Below are positions 1-11,870 of a stretch of 64,000 bases of DNA, piece after piece (position 1 is the stretch's first letter; every line of letters begins with the position of its first letter). The DNA is from Hibiscus mutabilis (lineage: Eukaryota > Streptophyta > Magnoliopsida > Malvales > Malvaceae). The stretch spans positions 37,599,826 to 37,663,825 of the forward strand of contig CM033718.1 in assembly GCA_019671005.1 (NCBI GenBank). The letters run 5' to 3'. Position numbers and translations under genes: made by a program. Under the pieces are notes generated by a model. The model had not been told where the DNA came from. It ran no database searches and was given only the letters and a program-made list of their open reading frames with translations.

Positions 1-1616
1 ATTTGTGCATTGACTCATTACAAGTCCTTGTGTTGTAGCTCCTCAAGCTATCAACGCCCACTTCCATCTTAGAAGCGTCGCTGCTTTGTAGGTGAAATTC
101 AAGTTCAGTCTACCATTACATCGAGGATTCAAGCATTGCAAAGACAATATTCTAAACTTCAAGCCATTATTCCCAAGTTGCAAGATAACCCTGATTTTAG
201 AGTGAATTTTGAAGGACTCTTATGTTTTCACGATCGGGTCTGTGTACCTGATGATGAATATCTTCACACTAATATCCTCAAGGAAGCCTATTCGAGCCCT
301 TTCTCTATTCACCCGGGGTCAGTGAAGATGTACAAGGACCTATGGGAGCTTTATTGGTGGTGGGGCATGAAACAAGCCATAGTTGAGTTCGTGTCTAAGT
401 GCCTCACGTGTCAGCGTGTTAAGGCTGAACATCGTGTCCCTACCGGATCACTGCAACCTATTGGTCTACCGCAATGGAAGTAGGAGAAGATCACTATATA
501 CTTTGTTAGTGGTCTGCCTTTGACTCCTGCTAAACACGATGCCATTTGGGTCATCGTGTACCGTCTAACCAAGTCAACACATTTCCTACCGGTTCGAATA
601 GACTACGATCTTCCCAAGCTGGCTGATTTGTATATCAAGGAAGTCATTCGATTCTATAGAGTCCCCCAGTCTATCATTTCCGATCGAGATCCCCGATTTG
701 CATCTCGGTTTTAGAAGTCATTACAAGGAGCTCTAGGTACTAGAGTTAATCTTAGCACTACTTTTGACCCTCAGTCTGATGGTCAATTAAAAAGGGCAAT
801 ATAGGTAATCCTCAAGAAATCCTTTCTACGAATCATTGATTAAGTGTACCGTTATTGAATCCTCCTTTACAAATTTTGGAGGACATGTTGCGAGCATGTA
901 TTATCGATTTTTACGGATCGTGGGAGAAATACCTACCCCTCATTGAATTTGCATACAACAACAGCTACCAAGCTTCTATTAAGATGGCTCTGTATGAACC
1001 ATTGCATGGAAGGCATTGTCGAACTTCCTTATGCTGGTCTGAGCTCGATGAAGGCAAGATGTTGGGCCCTGATTTACTTTAGGAAAGCGAAGAACAAGTT
1101 ACCATTACTCACGACCGTTTAAAAGCAGCCATTGACCGACAAAAGGCCTATACTGATCTTAAGCGTAGGGATATTCAATATGAAGTTGGTGAAAAAGCCT
1201 TCCTCAAGGTTTCACCATGGAAGAAGGTTCTGAGATTTGGTAAGAAAGGGAAATTGAGTCCCCGATTTATTGGCCCTTTCGAGGTTACTGTGTGGCTTAT
1301 CGCTTATTGTTGCCCTAAAAAATGAGTAAAATCCATGATGTGTTCCATGTATCCATGCTTCAGACGTATCATTCTGGTCCTTCACACATCTTTGAGCCAT
1401 AATTTGTGGAAATTCAATGCAACTTATCCTATGAAGAAGAACCAGTTCAAATTCTTGCAAGGGAAGTCAAGAGACTTCGCAACAAGACTATTCCATTGGT
1501 TAAAGTGCTCTAGAGGAGCCATACCGCTAAAGAAGCAACATGGGAGCTAGAGGAGACAATGCAGAAGCAATATCCTCATCTATTTAATCTAGGTAAAAAT
1601 TTGAGGATGATTTTTT
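1..1616 (+). pseudogene. Tekay/Del-type Ty3/gypsy pol, integrase to C-terminal end (broken)
   Basis: The reading frame enters from the left edge (clear from about 91). It shows the integrase zinc-binding region at 136-480 (CLTCQRVKAEH), the integrase core at 500-830 (SDRDPRF, then a decayed QSDGQ), the late core at 870-1080 (EFAYNNSYQAS) and a C-terminal region at 1150-1600 (GKLSPRFIGPFEV, then EEPVQILAREVKRLRN), as in Tekay/Del chromoviruses. Stops and frameshifts fall at about 481, 712, 800-860, 1080 and 1310. The first catalytic aspartate of the core is Tyr (IVYRLTK instead of IVDRLTK), and the glutamate after the DGQ motif reads Lys, so it is inactive even apart from the stops. A 5' portion (gag, PR, RT) would lie outside the window. 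The same protein region is found on the minus strand in element B at 22690-24140. Confidence 0.9.
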
Positions 1617-1630
1617 AAGGGGTAGAGAGT
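1617..1630 (+). other. Polypurine tract of the left-edge Tekay-type element
   Basis: The purine-rich stretch AAGGGGTAGAGAGT lies directly before an LTR start (TGTAACACCC). This is the expected position and composition of the plus-strand DNA primer just upstream of a 3' LTR. Confidence 0.75.
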
Positions 1631-2040
1631 TGTAACACCCCAAAATTTGGCCTAGTCGGAATTAGGTTCTAGCGACCGAAAACCCTACATCAAAATTGTT
1701 TAAATGTTGTATTGACATTGACCATGAGGCCAATTATATTGATATTAAGCTTAAATAGAGTCAAATCACTTTTAAGGACTATATCGAATACATTGAGAAC
1801 TCTTTAGTGACCAAAACATGAAAAATTAGGAGTTTGAGGACAAAAGCCTAAAGTAAGAAAGGGTGAGGGACTAACCTGGCGATTAGCTCCTCTCTGTTTT
1901 AATTTCCACATACGCGGAGTAACCAGAACACTTTTCTTCAAAGGAAGGAAAGCCTTGCGGCTATTGAATGTAAAATAAGAAATTGATGAGACTTGGAAGG
2001 GCTTACCCGATTAGGCAAGTACCATAGTCATCTTCATCTT
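1631..2040 (+). repeat. 3' LTR start of the left-edge Tekay-type element (right end not resolved)
   Basis: It begins TGTAACACCC immediately after the polypurine tract and continues with GGCCTAGTCGG, as in other LTRs of this type in the window (compare the ends at 12040, 22656 and 63747). I cannot see its 3' boundary; 2040 is only where similarity stops being recognisable. No intact coding sequence is seen. Confidence 0.6.
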
Positions 2041-3200
2041 CTACCTTTAAGGAGCTAAGGAAGCACCTCCATTAAAGCTTCCTTTAGGCTTTGGTTTTGC
2101 TTGATATATTGATCATAGTTAATCTCAATAGCTTGAATAAGGTAAGCCCAACTATTGGTTATTGATTTTAAATCAAATCTAGAGAGGATTTGGCAACTAA
2201 CCGTTACCCCAACTATTGGTTTTTCATTAATTAACTTGATTAAGTGCAAATCTTTACTCCTAAGGGGTAGGCTCACTTCCGAAGTAAGTTAATCTAATTG
2301 AACATCTTCTGTTGAAGATTCTTGCCTTAGTATTTGGCAACTAATCGTTACCCCTTAAGTATGTTAAGATATTAAGGTGCAATAAGCACGCAATGCTAAC
2401 TATCGTATGGTAATGGATTTAAAAAATTTATGTACTACTAGATAGAAAATAATGTCAAGGCATTCTGATTATTAAAAACCAAATATAAAATAAGCGTAAA
2501 TTGTAAACGTCCCCCAACCAACTGTAAAAGCTTAGTTCATGGTTGGGGGTCCGTCCATAAAACATTATTGTTTCTCATCATCTTTTCAAAATAAAAAAAG
2601 TAAAACTAAGAGAATGGACAAGAATGAGATTCTTCGATGTAGCCCTACGAATGCTCAAGTGCTCTCGATCTTAGCTGGTCAAACCACGTCACTTCTCGAT
2701 TCACCACGAAGCAGACTCCCCTCAATCTGATTTCTCCAAGTAGATGTCTGATCTCCTTTAAACATGCTTGCATGGAAACCCTAGGATAAGTATTTGAGTT
2801 TTAATATTGAACGTGCAAAGGATAAGACGCATGATAATCTTATCCAGATTTAAATTCTAGGGCTGATGTGTACAAGGTCCAACGGCTACTTTGACAGAGC
2901 ATCAGACTTCAATCCTTTGCCAGCTGAGCTTAGCATTTTTTGGTCCATCTATGCCAATTGCTACATGGAAATTCTATGCTTCTTTTACTGCGTTCTCCAC
3001 CAGCGCTTCTCTGCCATGTATGTCTGCCTTTATCCTACATCAAAACCAACAAAATAACCCTTCACACTAGAAATGGAATAGATCTTTAACACCTTATGTA
3101 AATGCATGATTTTAACATCTAAATACAACTAAATGTACTTAAAAGGCAAGCAAAGGCATTGTAAAATAAGCATAAAAATAGTACTTTTGAGGAGTTAACA
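2041..3200. repeat. Unclassified repeat; right end resembles an Athila/Tat-type LTR end
   Basis: No convincing gene. The last ~40 bases (AATAGTACTTTTGAGGAGTT then AACA) closely match the right end of solo LTR F at 41358 (AATAGTACTTTTGAACACTT then ATCA), suggesting a minus-oriented LTR remnant ending at 3200. A phrase TTTGGCAACTAA(C/T)CGTTACCCC occurs twice (near 2190 and 2332). A left boundary and a target duplication were not found. Confidence 0.35.
2511..2549. repeat. Short inverted repeat (10-bp arms)
   Basis: CCCCCAACCA (2511-2520) is the exact complement of TGGTTGGGGG (2540-2549), with a 19-base loop that itself contains ACT/AGT. It could form a small hairpin. No terminator or miRNA context is evident. 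Confidence 0.6.
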
Positions 3201-3205
3201 GTACT

Positions 3206-3727
3206 CGCGACTCTTTTGCTTTTAAACTTGATATGAGCAAAGCTTATGATCGTGTGGAATGCGCTTTCCTAGAAAATGTCTTGGAAAGAATAGATTTTTC
3301 TATAGTATGGATTGGTTGCCTTATGAATTGTTTTACTATAGTTTCCTACTCCGTAATCGTTAATGGAGTGGTGGGAAACCAGTTTTTCCCTTATAGAGGT
3401 CTTCGCCAAGGTGATTCCCTAAGCCTGTATTTATTTCTTCTTTGTGGTGAGGGACTGTCCTCTTTGATTCAAATTTATCTCGACCAAGGTACTCTGAAAG
3501 GTGTACGTATTGCACGTGGTGCTCCACTGGTTTCTCATTTGTTGTTTGCATACGATAGTCATATTTTTAGCGAAGCTTCAATAACTAGTGCATAGACTAT
3601 TAAAGCACTCTTGCACACATATGTGACTTGCTCTAGACAATTGGTGAACTATGAAAAATCCCATGTATTTTTCTCTTCTAAAGTTACTCTTGATGTTAAA
3701 ATTACTGTTTTTAATGCCAATCTCCCA
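3206..3727 (+). pseudogene. LINE (non-LTR) reverse transcriptase fragment
   Basis: Translation shows the plant L1-type RT core in order: FKLDMSKAYDRVE (about 3220), GLRQGDSLSLYLFLLCGEGL (about 3400) and HLLFAYDS (about 3535), then a stop at 3593 and a readable tail to about 3725 (YEKSHVFFSS, FNANLP). In active LINEs the catalytic box reads FADD; here one aspartate is Tyr, so the enzyme is dead. The 5' endonuclease part is missing: the fragment starts right after the LTR-like end at 3200. Its 3' part is cut where the Athila LTR probably starts. Confidence 0.9.
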
Positions 3728-3728
3728 A

Positions 3729-5298
3729 TGCTTTTGCTTGTTTATAGGTACATTTAGTTGCATTAGGCTATAGAATCATGCATTTGCATAAGGAGTTTAG
3801 CATTCTATCTATGCCAGTGTGAATGGTTGATATGTGGATATTTTGCAAGCTTGGCATAGGATTAGGCACAGGAATGCAGTGCAGTAATGAATGCCAATGA
3901 GAATCCGAGTGTTGTTGGCATAAAAAGACCAGACGGTGCCAAGCATTGGTTGGCAAAGAGGTGAACTTGTTGCCATGCCAAGAGGCTGTTGAACCCTGGA
4001 AAAATAGGATGAGATCAGGCTCCTAAAAGATCACAATTGAATCAACCTCCGAGAAAATAGCAGATAAGGTGATGCCAAGATATATTGGCTATGTAATGCC
4101 AAGCTTGACTGCCAAGGCAATGTTGGCAATGTGACATCATCGCTAGCCTGATAAGCTATCATACAGAACGGGTAAGATCTCATCTCTTATCTCTTCAACA
4201 TTTAAAATTCGAATGAGAATCTTACCCTAGCCTTCCTTACATGCCTATTTAAAGAATCAATGGAGGAGAGAAAAAGGGACAAATCGTGGAGAGCTAGAGT
4301 GATCGGATTGAGGAGTTGGGGTGCTCGATGAGTGACGGTCGACTGCACCGAGGAAGGTGGTTCAATCACTTGGCCGAGAGCCTAGATCTTGAGGGCTACA
4401 TCGAGAGACCCCCTCTCGCCCATTCTCTTGTTTTAAGTGTTTTTTGATTTTATTTTAATGATGATGTGTTCGAAAACAATTATGGTTATGTTGGTTAAAT
4501 CCCTCACCATGAACTAAGTTCATAGTTTGTGGGAGATGTTTGGTTTAAACGTTATTTTTATGCTATAGTTTCTTTAATAATAACTATGTTTTGGCAATAC
4601 TTTGTCTATTCGGCATAATTTGATTTTTTCTAAATACTTTGTCAAGCGAGAACTGGCACTGTTGGGCTATTGCTTCTCAATATCGTAAGAGACTTGGGGT
4701 GGCAACGATTGAGTTGTTGAATACTAAGGAGAGAAGCTTCGAGAGAAGTCATTTAAGTAGATGAATTTACTTCAGGAGTGATATCTACCTCTTAGGAGTA
4801 TAGATTGGTTCTTAATCAAATCGTTTATTTAAAACATGCACTATAGAGATATAGGGGTTTTTATATGATCGACTTAGGGAAATGACCATCGAGAGAGGCT
4901 TTGCTAATTTTTAATCTGCTCGGAAAATAATGCCAAGACAAGTTGACATTAAAGGCTGGCACGACATGAAAAACGTAGAAACCAGGTATTCCCTGCCAAC
5001 GCTCATCACTCATTAAAAGACATTCCTTGCGAACGTTTTTACTTCACTTTTATTTCTGTTCTTTTTAAGTATTCCCAAAACAAACTTTCAAAATAAAAAT
5101 CTTTTATTCCAAGGCAAGTAACAATCAAACAATCGAATTCCAAGACAATCTCTATGGGATCAATACTCAGCTTAACTGTTGTATTACTTGCAGACCGTGT
5201 ATACTTGCACGCAAAAGACTCTTAGCACTAATTTACTAATACATACATTTTGCCCCTTTTGCCAACATTCATAACACACTTCTTCTAGAGAGTCTACA
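3729..5298 (+). repeat. 5' LTR of Athila-type element #1 (left boundary approximate)
   Basis: The stretch directly precedes a tRNA-Asp-type primer site, and its right part has the AATCTCTATGGGATC...GTGTATACTTGCAC arrangement typical of Athila/Tat U5 regions; the same phrase in reverse opens solo LTR F. The right end is set at CTACA (5298). The left end is set at TGCTTTTGC, where LINE coding stops. No second LTR of this element exists in the window, so neither boundary can be confirmed by alignment. Many TGCCA/TTGGCA words occur, for example ACTGCCAAGGCAAT near 4110. Confidence 0.6.
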
Positions 5299-5304
5299 AG
5301 TTTT

Positions 5305-5324
5305 TGGTGCTGTTGCCGGGGATT
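5305..5324 (+). other. Primer binding site, tRNA-Asp type (decayed)
   Basis: TGGTGCTGTTGCCGGGGATT matches the Athila/Tat primer site complementary to the 3' end of plant tRNA-Asp, except that both CpGs of the usual TGGCGCCG are TpG here. Position just after the LTR end and before gag supports the call. Confidence 0.85.
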
Positions 5325-5394
5325 GCAGCGGAGTTGATTGTTTTTAAATTTTTACTTGTCTTTCTTTTTCTTTTACTTTTGTTTGCATCGATGT

Positions 5395-7250
5395 ATGACT
5401 AGAAGCCATCCCGTGGTGGGTGAGTGGTCATACGATCCAGAAATTGAGAGAACCTTGAGGAGGTTAAAGAGAAGATTATGAGAGATAAATAATCAAGGCA
5501 ATCGATGGAATGGTGTGGCGAACAATAAAGACAATCCACATAACAATGAGATTCCACCACCACCTGTTGTCCCAATTGTCGATGAAGAGAGAACTATTAG
5601 AGAACATTCGACACCTAACATTGACAACTTGATGCCAGGATTTGTTGGCATAGAGGTAAATGTTGTCAATTTTGAACTTATGCCGGCAATGGTTCAAACT
5701 CTTTTGAATATAGGTCAATTTGATGGAGCACTTATTGGAGATCTGAGCCAACATCTTAAGCAATTCATGGAGATTTGCCAATTATTCCAACAAACTGGAG
5801 TATCTAAAGATACCGTGAAACTAAGGCTATTCATGTTTTTCTTACGAGATAGAGCCTAGGATTGGCTTAATTCTTTGCTACCAGGATCAATTAGTTCATG
5901 GGCAAATCTTTGCTAGAAGTTTTTGACACGATTTCAATCTCCAACACTCACTGCCAAGATGAGGGGTGAGATCATTGCATTAGGGTAGGCTGATGATGAA
6001 ACATTATATGATGCCTGAGAGAGATTCAAAGATCTGTTGAGAAGGTGTCCTACACACGAATTCTCAAATTGGAACCAAATTCAAACCTTCTATAATGGAT
6101 TGAATGCACAAACAAGGACTGTTGTTGATGCTTCAGTAGTCGGTTCATTACTAGACAAGAAGTACTCAGAGGTCGTTGATATTCTTGAAAGAATTTCAAT
6201 TAATGTTTTTGAATATCATGTTGCCAGACTCGGGACCGGAACCAAAGCCAGTGGGAAATTGAAGGTTATTGAACTAACATCCATTCATGCCGAGATTTCC
6301 AACCTCACCACCATGGTGAGATCATTGCAAAAGAACAATAAGTCCCAAGAAGTTAAATTATTAAACTCTTTCTATACAATCTATGGAGAGAACCACCATG
6401 AAGAAGAATGCCCTTCCAATCCTGAATCGGTAAATTTTGTTGGCAATACTAATCGTTACTATAATCCTAACTCCAATACTTATAATGCAGGTTGGAGATA
6501 GCACCCTAACTTAGCTTGGGGAAATCAAGGAGGTAACCATTACATTGCACAAGGCCAAAACGCCCAGAGGAATAATGCCATGCTAGCATTTTATCGTAAT
6601 ACATTGCCACAGAAAGCTCAAAACAATTTCCAGAAGGGAAAAGATTCAACCAGGGATGCACTCTTATTGATTACATGGAGAGGAATGATGCTACAGTCTA
6701 GAGTTTGGCAGCATCAATGAGAAACTTAGAAGTTCAAATTGGGCAGATTGACAATGCACTTAGCAATAGACCCCAAAGAGCATTGCCAAGTGACACGGAG
6801 GATGCTCGGTACAAAGAAATGGGCAATGCAAAGTTATAACTCTTCGGAGTGAAGCAGTGCGAGGCAGAGATGGCTGCCAAGCAGCCTATTAATTGCCAAA
6901 TTGAAAAGCCAGTGCCGGCAGACAGTCCTAGGGAAAAAGAGAAGGAGGAAATTAAAACAGAAGATGCCAGCAGTAATGCCAGTACTAGTGCTAGAACTGA
7001 AGCCAATACTGATGCCAACACCAATTCCAAAACAGATGTCAGTTTCAATGCCAAACAGACCGAGGCCAAACAACATATTGATGCCAAATAGACTAATGCC
7101 ACCAGTGCCTTGGCAAAGCCAGCATATGTGTATCTACCACCACCATTTCCAGCAAGACTTCAAAATCACAAGCAGGACCAGCAATTCAAGCACTTCTTGG
7201 AAGTTCTTAAGCAGCTGCAAATCAACATTACATTAGTAGAAGCCATTTAG
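5395..7250 (+). pseudogene. Athila-type gag (broken)
   Basis: ATG at 5395 opens MTRSHPVVGEWSYDPEIERT, stopped within 80 bases. Capsid-like coding continues at 5515-5857 (FELMPAMVQTLLNIGQFDG, LKQFMEICQLFQQTG) and 5858-6501 (DWLNSLLPGSISSW, ERFKDLLRRCPTHEF, QTFYNGL). The zinc-knuckle position reads FYTIYGENHHEEECP (about 6370-6412): the two cysteines expected in the CxxC half are both Tyr, consistent with TGT-to-TAT changes. The tail (6690-7250) is a low-complexity linker rich in Asn, Ala, Thr and Lys (around 6960-7090). At least six in-frame stops. Identity as Athila rests on the co-linear protease and RT that follow. Confidence 0.9.
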
Positions 7251-7312
7251 CGGATGCCCAACTACGTGAAATTCATGAAGGATATTTTGTCCAAAAAGAG
7301 GAAGTTGGAAAT

Positions 7313-8212
7313 TTTAAAACTGTCGCTCTAACCGAGGAATGCATTACCATGATCCAGAACCAATTACCACCAAAGCTAAAAGATCCAGGGAGTTTTACTA
7401 TTCCATGCACCATTGGAAACGCGCTCTGTGACCTAGGATCCAGTATCAACTTGATGCCAATGTTAGTTTTTCGAAAGCTTGGCATTGAAGCAAGATCTAC
7501 CACAATGACACTTCAGCTAGTAGACAGTTCCTATGCACATCCCAAAGGTAAGATTGAGGATGTGTTGGTAAATGTAGATAAATTTATTTTTCTAGCTGAT
7601 TTTATCATTTTGGATTATGAGGATGATGTCAATGTACCAATTATTTTAGGCAGGCCATTCCTTGCCACGGGTATGGCTCTTATTGATGTTCATAAAGGGG
7701 AATTAACAATGTATATGAAGTACCAGCAAGTTACATTTAATGTGTTTCGAGCTGAGGAGATGATAGAGTCCATTTATACTTTGGACATGGAACAATTATG
7801 CCAAGATACAGAATTTGATGCCAGCATGCTTGATGGCATAGCTAAACTTTTTGAAGAACCTGAGGAACCAGCCTTAGGGGCTGAAGATGTAAGTTATTTT
7901 GAGCCTCTACAGTTAACCGGAAAAGAGATAAAAAACCTAAACCATCAATTGAGGAATGAGGAACCACCAGAGTTGGAGCTAAAGCCACTGCCAAATCACT
8001 TGAAGTATGCTTATCTAGGCAAACACTCAACTCTGCCAGTGATCATTGCCACTGATCTCACTAATAATCAAGAGGAGAGATTGTTGGCAATATTAAGAAA
8101 TTATAAGCAAGCATTGGGTTGGACCTTGGAAAATATCCAAGGTATTAGCCCAACCATTTGCATGCACAAAATCATTTTGGAGGAGTACCATGGCAAGACC
8201 ATTAAAGGCTAG
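7313..8212 (+). pseudogene. Athila-type aspartic protease and protease-RT linker
   Basis: The longest open stretch of element #1 (287 residues from the ATG at 7349). The active-site segment is ALCDLGSSINLMP (about 7425-7465): an aspartate followed by LGS where gypsy proteases have D-[ST]-G, normal for Athila. It is followed by the flap and the hydrophobic box VPIILGRPFLAT (about 7637-7670). From about 7700 the sequence is an acidic linker (LYLKPLPNHLKYAYLG-type, about 7975-8030) leading to WTLENIQGISPTICMHKI (about 8120-8170), the standard entry to Athila RT. The stop at 8210 separates it from RT. Same architecture as Athila #2 at 61430-62470. Confidence 0.9.
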
Positions 8213-8850
8213 AGAAGGCTAAACCTAAGCATGAAAGAGATAGTAAAGAAAGAGATCATAAAATGGCTTGATGCTGGGATCATTTATCCTATTTTCGATA
8301 GCTCGTGGGTTAGCCTGGCACAATGCGTGCCAAAGAAGGGTGGCATGACTATTGTACAAAATAGTAAAGAAGAATTAATTCCCTTTAGAACTGTCATGGG
8401 ATGGAGAGTGTGCATGGATTATAGGAGGCTAAATAGTGCCAAAAGGAAAGACCACTTCCCATTTCCTTTCAATGACCAAATGTTAGACAGGTTGGAAGGT
8501 AAAGCTTTCTATTGTTTTTTGTATGGTTATTCAGGTTATAATCAGATTGCCATCGCCCTTGATGATTAAGAGAAGACCGCGTTCACGTGTCCCTATGAGA
8601 AGTTTGCTTTTAGAAGAATGCCATTCGGCCTTTATAATGCGTCGGCAACGTTCCAACCTTGCATGATGTCCATTTTTCCAATATGATAGAGCATAATATG
8701 GAAGTATTCATGGATGATTTCTCAGTGTTTGGTAAAACATTTGCGGAATGCATTCATAGTTTGGAGCAAGTCTTAAAGAGATGCATTGCGACGAACCTAG
8801 TGTTGAACTGGGAAAAATGCCACTTCATGGTGAAGGAAGGGATTGTTCTC
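8213..8850 (+). pseudogene. Athila-type reverse transcriptase, N-terminal half (truncated)
   Basis: RT motifs in order: EIIKWLDAGIIYPI (8250-8290), CVPKKGGMT (8325-8350), RVCMDYRRLN (8406-8435), GYSGYNQIAIAL (8525-8560), FTCPYEKFAFRRMPFGL (8585-8632) and the catalytic box VFMDDFSVFG (8705-8735). Stops at 8568 and a frameshift near 8650. The frame runs to GIVLG (about 8852) and stops matching at the Ogre LTR edge at 8861; the thumb, RNase H, integrase and 3' LTR of this element are not found on the other side of Ogre. Confidence 0.9.
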
Positions 8851-9639
8851 GGGCAAAAGGCGTCGCAACGCCTTTTTAGGAGGCCTAACATTTTTTTGAA
8901 AACTAAAACGGAGTCGCCACCAATCCTTTTTTTAAAAAAAGTGTGATTAGATCACTTTTAAAACAAGAGTTATTTTAATAAAAGCGTTTTATTTATTAAA
9001 ATAACATTTTTTGATCTTCGTAAACCAAAAAATAGGTTCGGGAGTCGATTACGTGTGGTGAAGGGTTAGCACCCCCACAATGCCCAAAAATTGGCACCTT
9101 ATTGATTTCAAAAAAATGTTTTCAAAATTAGAGTTTGCAAGTTCACAAGATTTCAATTTTTTCGTCCGTTTAATGAATGCAAATCTATTTTAACGGCTTT
9201 ATCGCCCGGAAAATGAACTTCAATCACCGGTAACATTCCTAGCGCTAACCCATCATTTCTATAATACGCCCTTCTCGGTCCGGTAGAGAACCGGGTCGAG
9301 AAGTGTTATTGGAAACTTATTCAGAGATCGGAAGATGGAATCAGTGTTCGAAACTTGTTCGATATATTTTATTAATCATTCTCAAGGCTTATCGAGCCTA
9401 TTCGTTACTAGCCGTATTAGAATTAAGGTTAATTTTAACATTTTTCAACTTAGGGACTAAATAGTAAACTCTACAGATTAGCAACCCTAATCCGGATTCT
9501 TTATTACCAACTTGTAATTAAACTTACCAATTATTAATCTGTGAAGTTTCATTACTATCGGATATCGTTAACCTGATTATTAGTGATCAATTATAAACTG
9601 TCATAAACTTCTTTTTATAACTTGTAACAGATTTAACTA

Positions 9640-9910
9640 ACACCATATCGATACCCTAAGGGCCGTATCAATATGCTAAGCCTAATTTCATATTTTCTAG
9701 ATTCAAAGGATGTCAAACCCGTACCGATACAGCTAATCCCGTATCAATACGCATTGACAGCGTTGACCTCATACCAATACACTCTAAGACCGTATCGATA
9801 CCATTTTCAAACAAATTCCAGTGACTAATTTTTGTACCAATACGTCCAAACCATATCGACATGTCCTGTTCCATTGAGCCATTTATGCCTGGCCGTATCG
9901 ATATGCCATG
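9640..9910. repeat. GTATCGATAC motif array, first cluster of B-family copy 1
   Basis: About ten exact or degenerate copies (exact at 9792-9801; variants such as GTATCAATAC, GTACCGATAC, ATATCGATAC) in pairs separated by roughly 20-40 bases. The same positions carry the motif in the other B LTRs. Confidence 0.8.
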
Positions 9911-11744
9911 ACCTATAATGACAGATTCTGTCGGATTTTTTATTCGATTTACCCCTCCAAACGTTATCCAAATTTTACCAGTCTTTACTACAAAGCTAAT
10001 AAACAATAACTCTAATAACATATCAAATTTTAGGGCGAATCGAATCCATTTACCTCGTTTTTACCTTTTTGAGCCAATTGTGCAAATTAACACCATTTTT
10101 AGCCATACTAACATGTCATTTAGGGCATTTAAACCTTATACAAAACATAGCCTTTATACTCATTGCCAAAACATCCAATTCAACCAGTTTAACTACTTTG
10201 CCACCGTTCTAGGAGTTCATAGGGACAAAACACATTACTCTAAGCTTGTGGTGACTTTCCGATCTTCCAACTAATCCCAATCTCAAACTGATAACTTTCT
10301 TAACCTATAATGTGGAAGATGAATGCATTAGACTTATATAGTCTAAGTGAGGTAGCCATACACTATGAATGAACATGGTATGACAATTCTAAACAACATA
10401 ACAAGGCATATGGATCAACATGGCATGTTCAATACCCTTAACTCATAGCATGGCATCAATAGGTACAATAACAGCAAAATTGATATCAACAATTTCCACA
10501 TCAAAAGAAATAACAATAGCAGTAATCTTTCCCTTGGGTCGATTCTCGGTATATGGATACACGAATTCCAGCTCATCACCAACACTAACAATAGTGGTCT
10601 CTATATATTCATCCTCAGCCGCACCGATTTGACCAATACACAACACATCCCTCTACCGCACCACAATAATCCCCAACTAATGAGATAATAAATTCTATGG
10701 CATGCCAATTGTATCCAATACTTCGATCCCAAGGTTTCATAATCAATAGTTCAATATCAATAGTTTCATGGAAATGGTTTAATAACAATAGCTCGATATT
10801 AATAGGCAATAGAAAATGAACACATATCAAGGATTCAATGGCAATGAACAAATATCGATGCTTCAATGCAATGATTATTACTCCATACTATACTTATTCA
10901 TGCTTACCAACAAAGCTCTCATGGATTCATAATTCAAAACCCTTTCAACACAATGGTTAGTCACAAAATAATCATAATCAATGATGTGAGATGGCACCTA
11001 GCCAACTCTCGTGACTTCGACTACACTCACCTTGATCCTGAAGCTCCTAAGGTTCTTAGATCGTAATTCCCTTGTTCCTAGATTGCTTTGGAGATGATGG
11101 GCTAGCTTCCTCCAATACTTGAGCTAGGAAGAACAATAGAATGATGATACAATTGATATTGTAAATCAAAGTTTAGAATAGCTATTTAGCTATTAAATCG
11201 ATTCATGGATTTCAAGCGTAAGGCTTGGCTTAGAATCATATCTTGGGATTGGACATTCAATGTTTCATGGAATCAACAATTGGTTGGGGGCTTTTACTTA
11301 CCCAAGCAAAGGCTATGGAGTGATGCTTTTAAATCAAATAAGACTTGAACTTAAGAGGCTTAGCAAGAGAGATGTATGCTTAAGAGCTTGAGGTTGAAGA
11401 TAATGAAGGTGCTTGATTAGGTAAGGGATGATGGATAGCAAAGGGTGGAGTTTGGTCCCGGTGAAGTAGAACAAAGAAGAAAGGCTCTACTTTTAACCAT
11501 GCCAAGATATCTAAAGACTAGAGTTATTACCCACCTCTCTTAGGGCCAATCACAAGATTTCCTAGTACTATGGGTTTGTTTAAACAATAGATTCTATCCT
11601 TTCATAGCTTTTTAGCAATTCTAAGCCTTTGGTGGCTAATCATCAATTTTCTGAGACATCCACGTGAAGTGGGTGGCAAGCATACAAGTGAGTCACCACC
11701 AATCCTCTCATTTCAATTTTGGCTTTCAAAGCAAACTTAAACAG

Positions 11745-11870
11745 GGGACCCGTATCGATATGCTTGTGACCGTATTGATACACGTATGCCAAAACGGGTA
11801 AGTTAGTTACTAACAGTTAAGGCGTACTGATACGGTACCAACCGTATCGATACCCTCGACCCATATTCGA
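11745..11870. repeat. GTATCGATAC motif array, second cluster of B-family copy 1
   Basis: Two pairs of copies (about 11752 and 11784; about 11824 and 11844-11853, the last exact) near the right end of the LTR; the counterpart in the left B LTR lies at 22375-22480. Confidence 0.75.

Noticed and set aside
2055..2276. 73-residue minus-strand ORF as a possible host gene
   Set aside because: No recognised domain, no exon-like context, and it lies in LTR-like sequence.
6734..7102. Minus-strand Leu/Ala/Ser-rich ORF resembling a membrane protein
   Set aside because: Antisense of the low-complexity Asn/Ala/Thr linker of Athila #1 gag; hydrophobicity is a by-product of composition.
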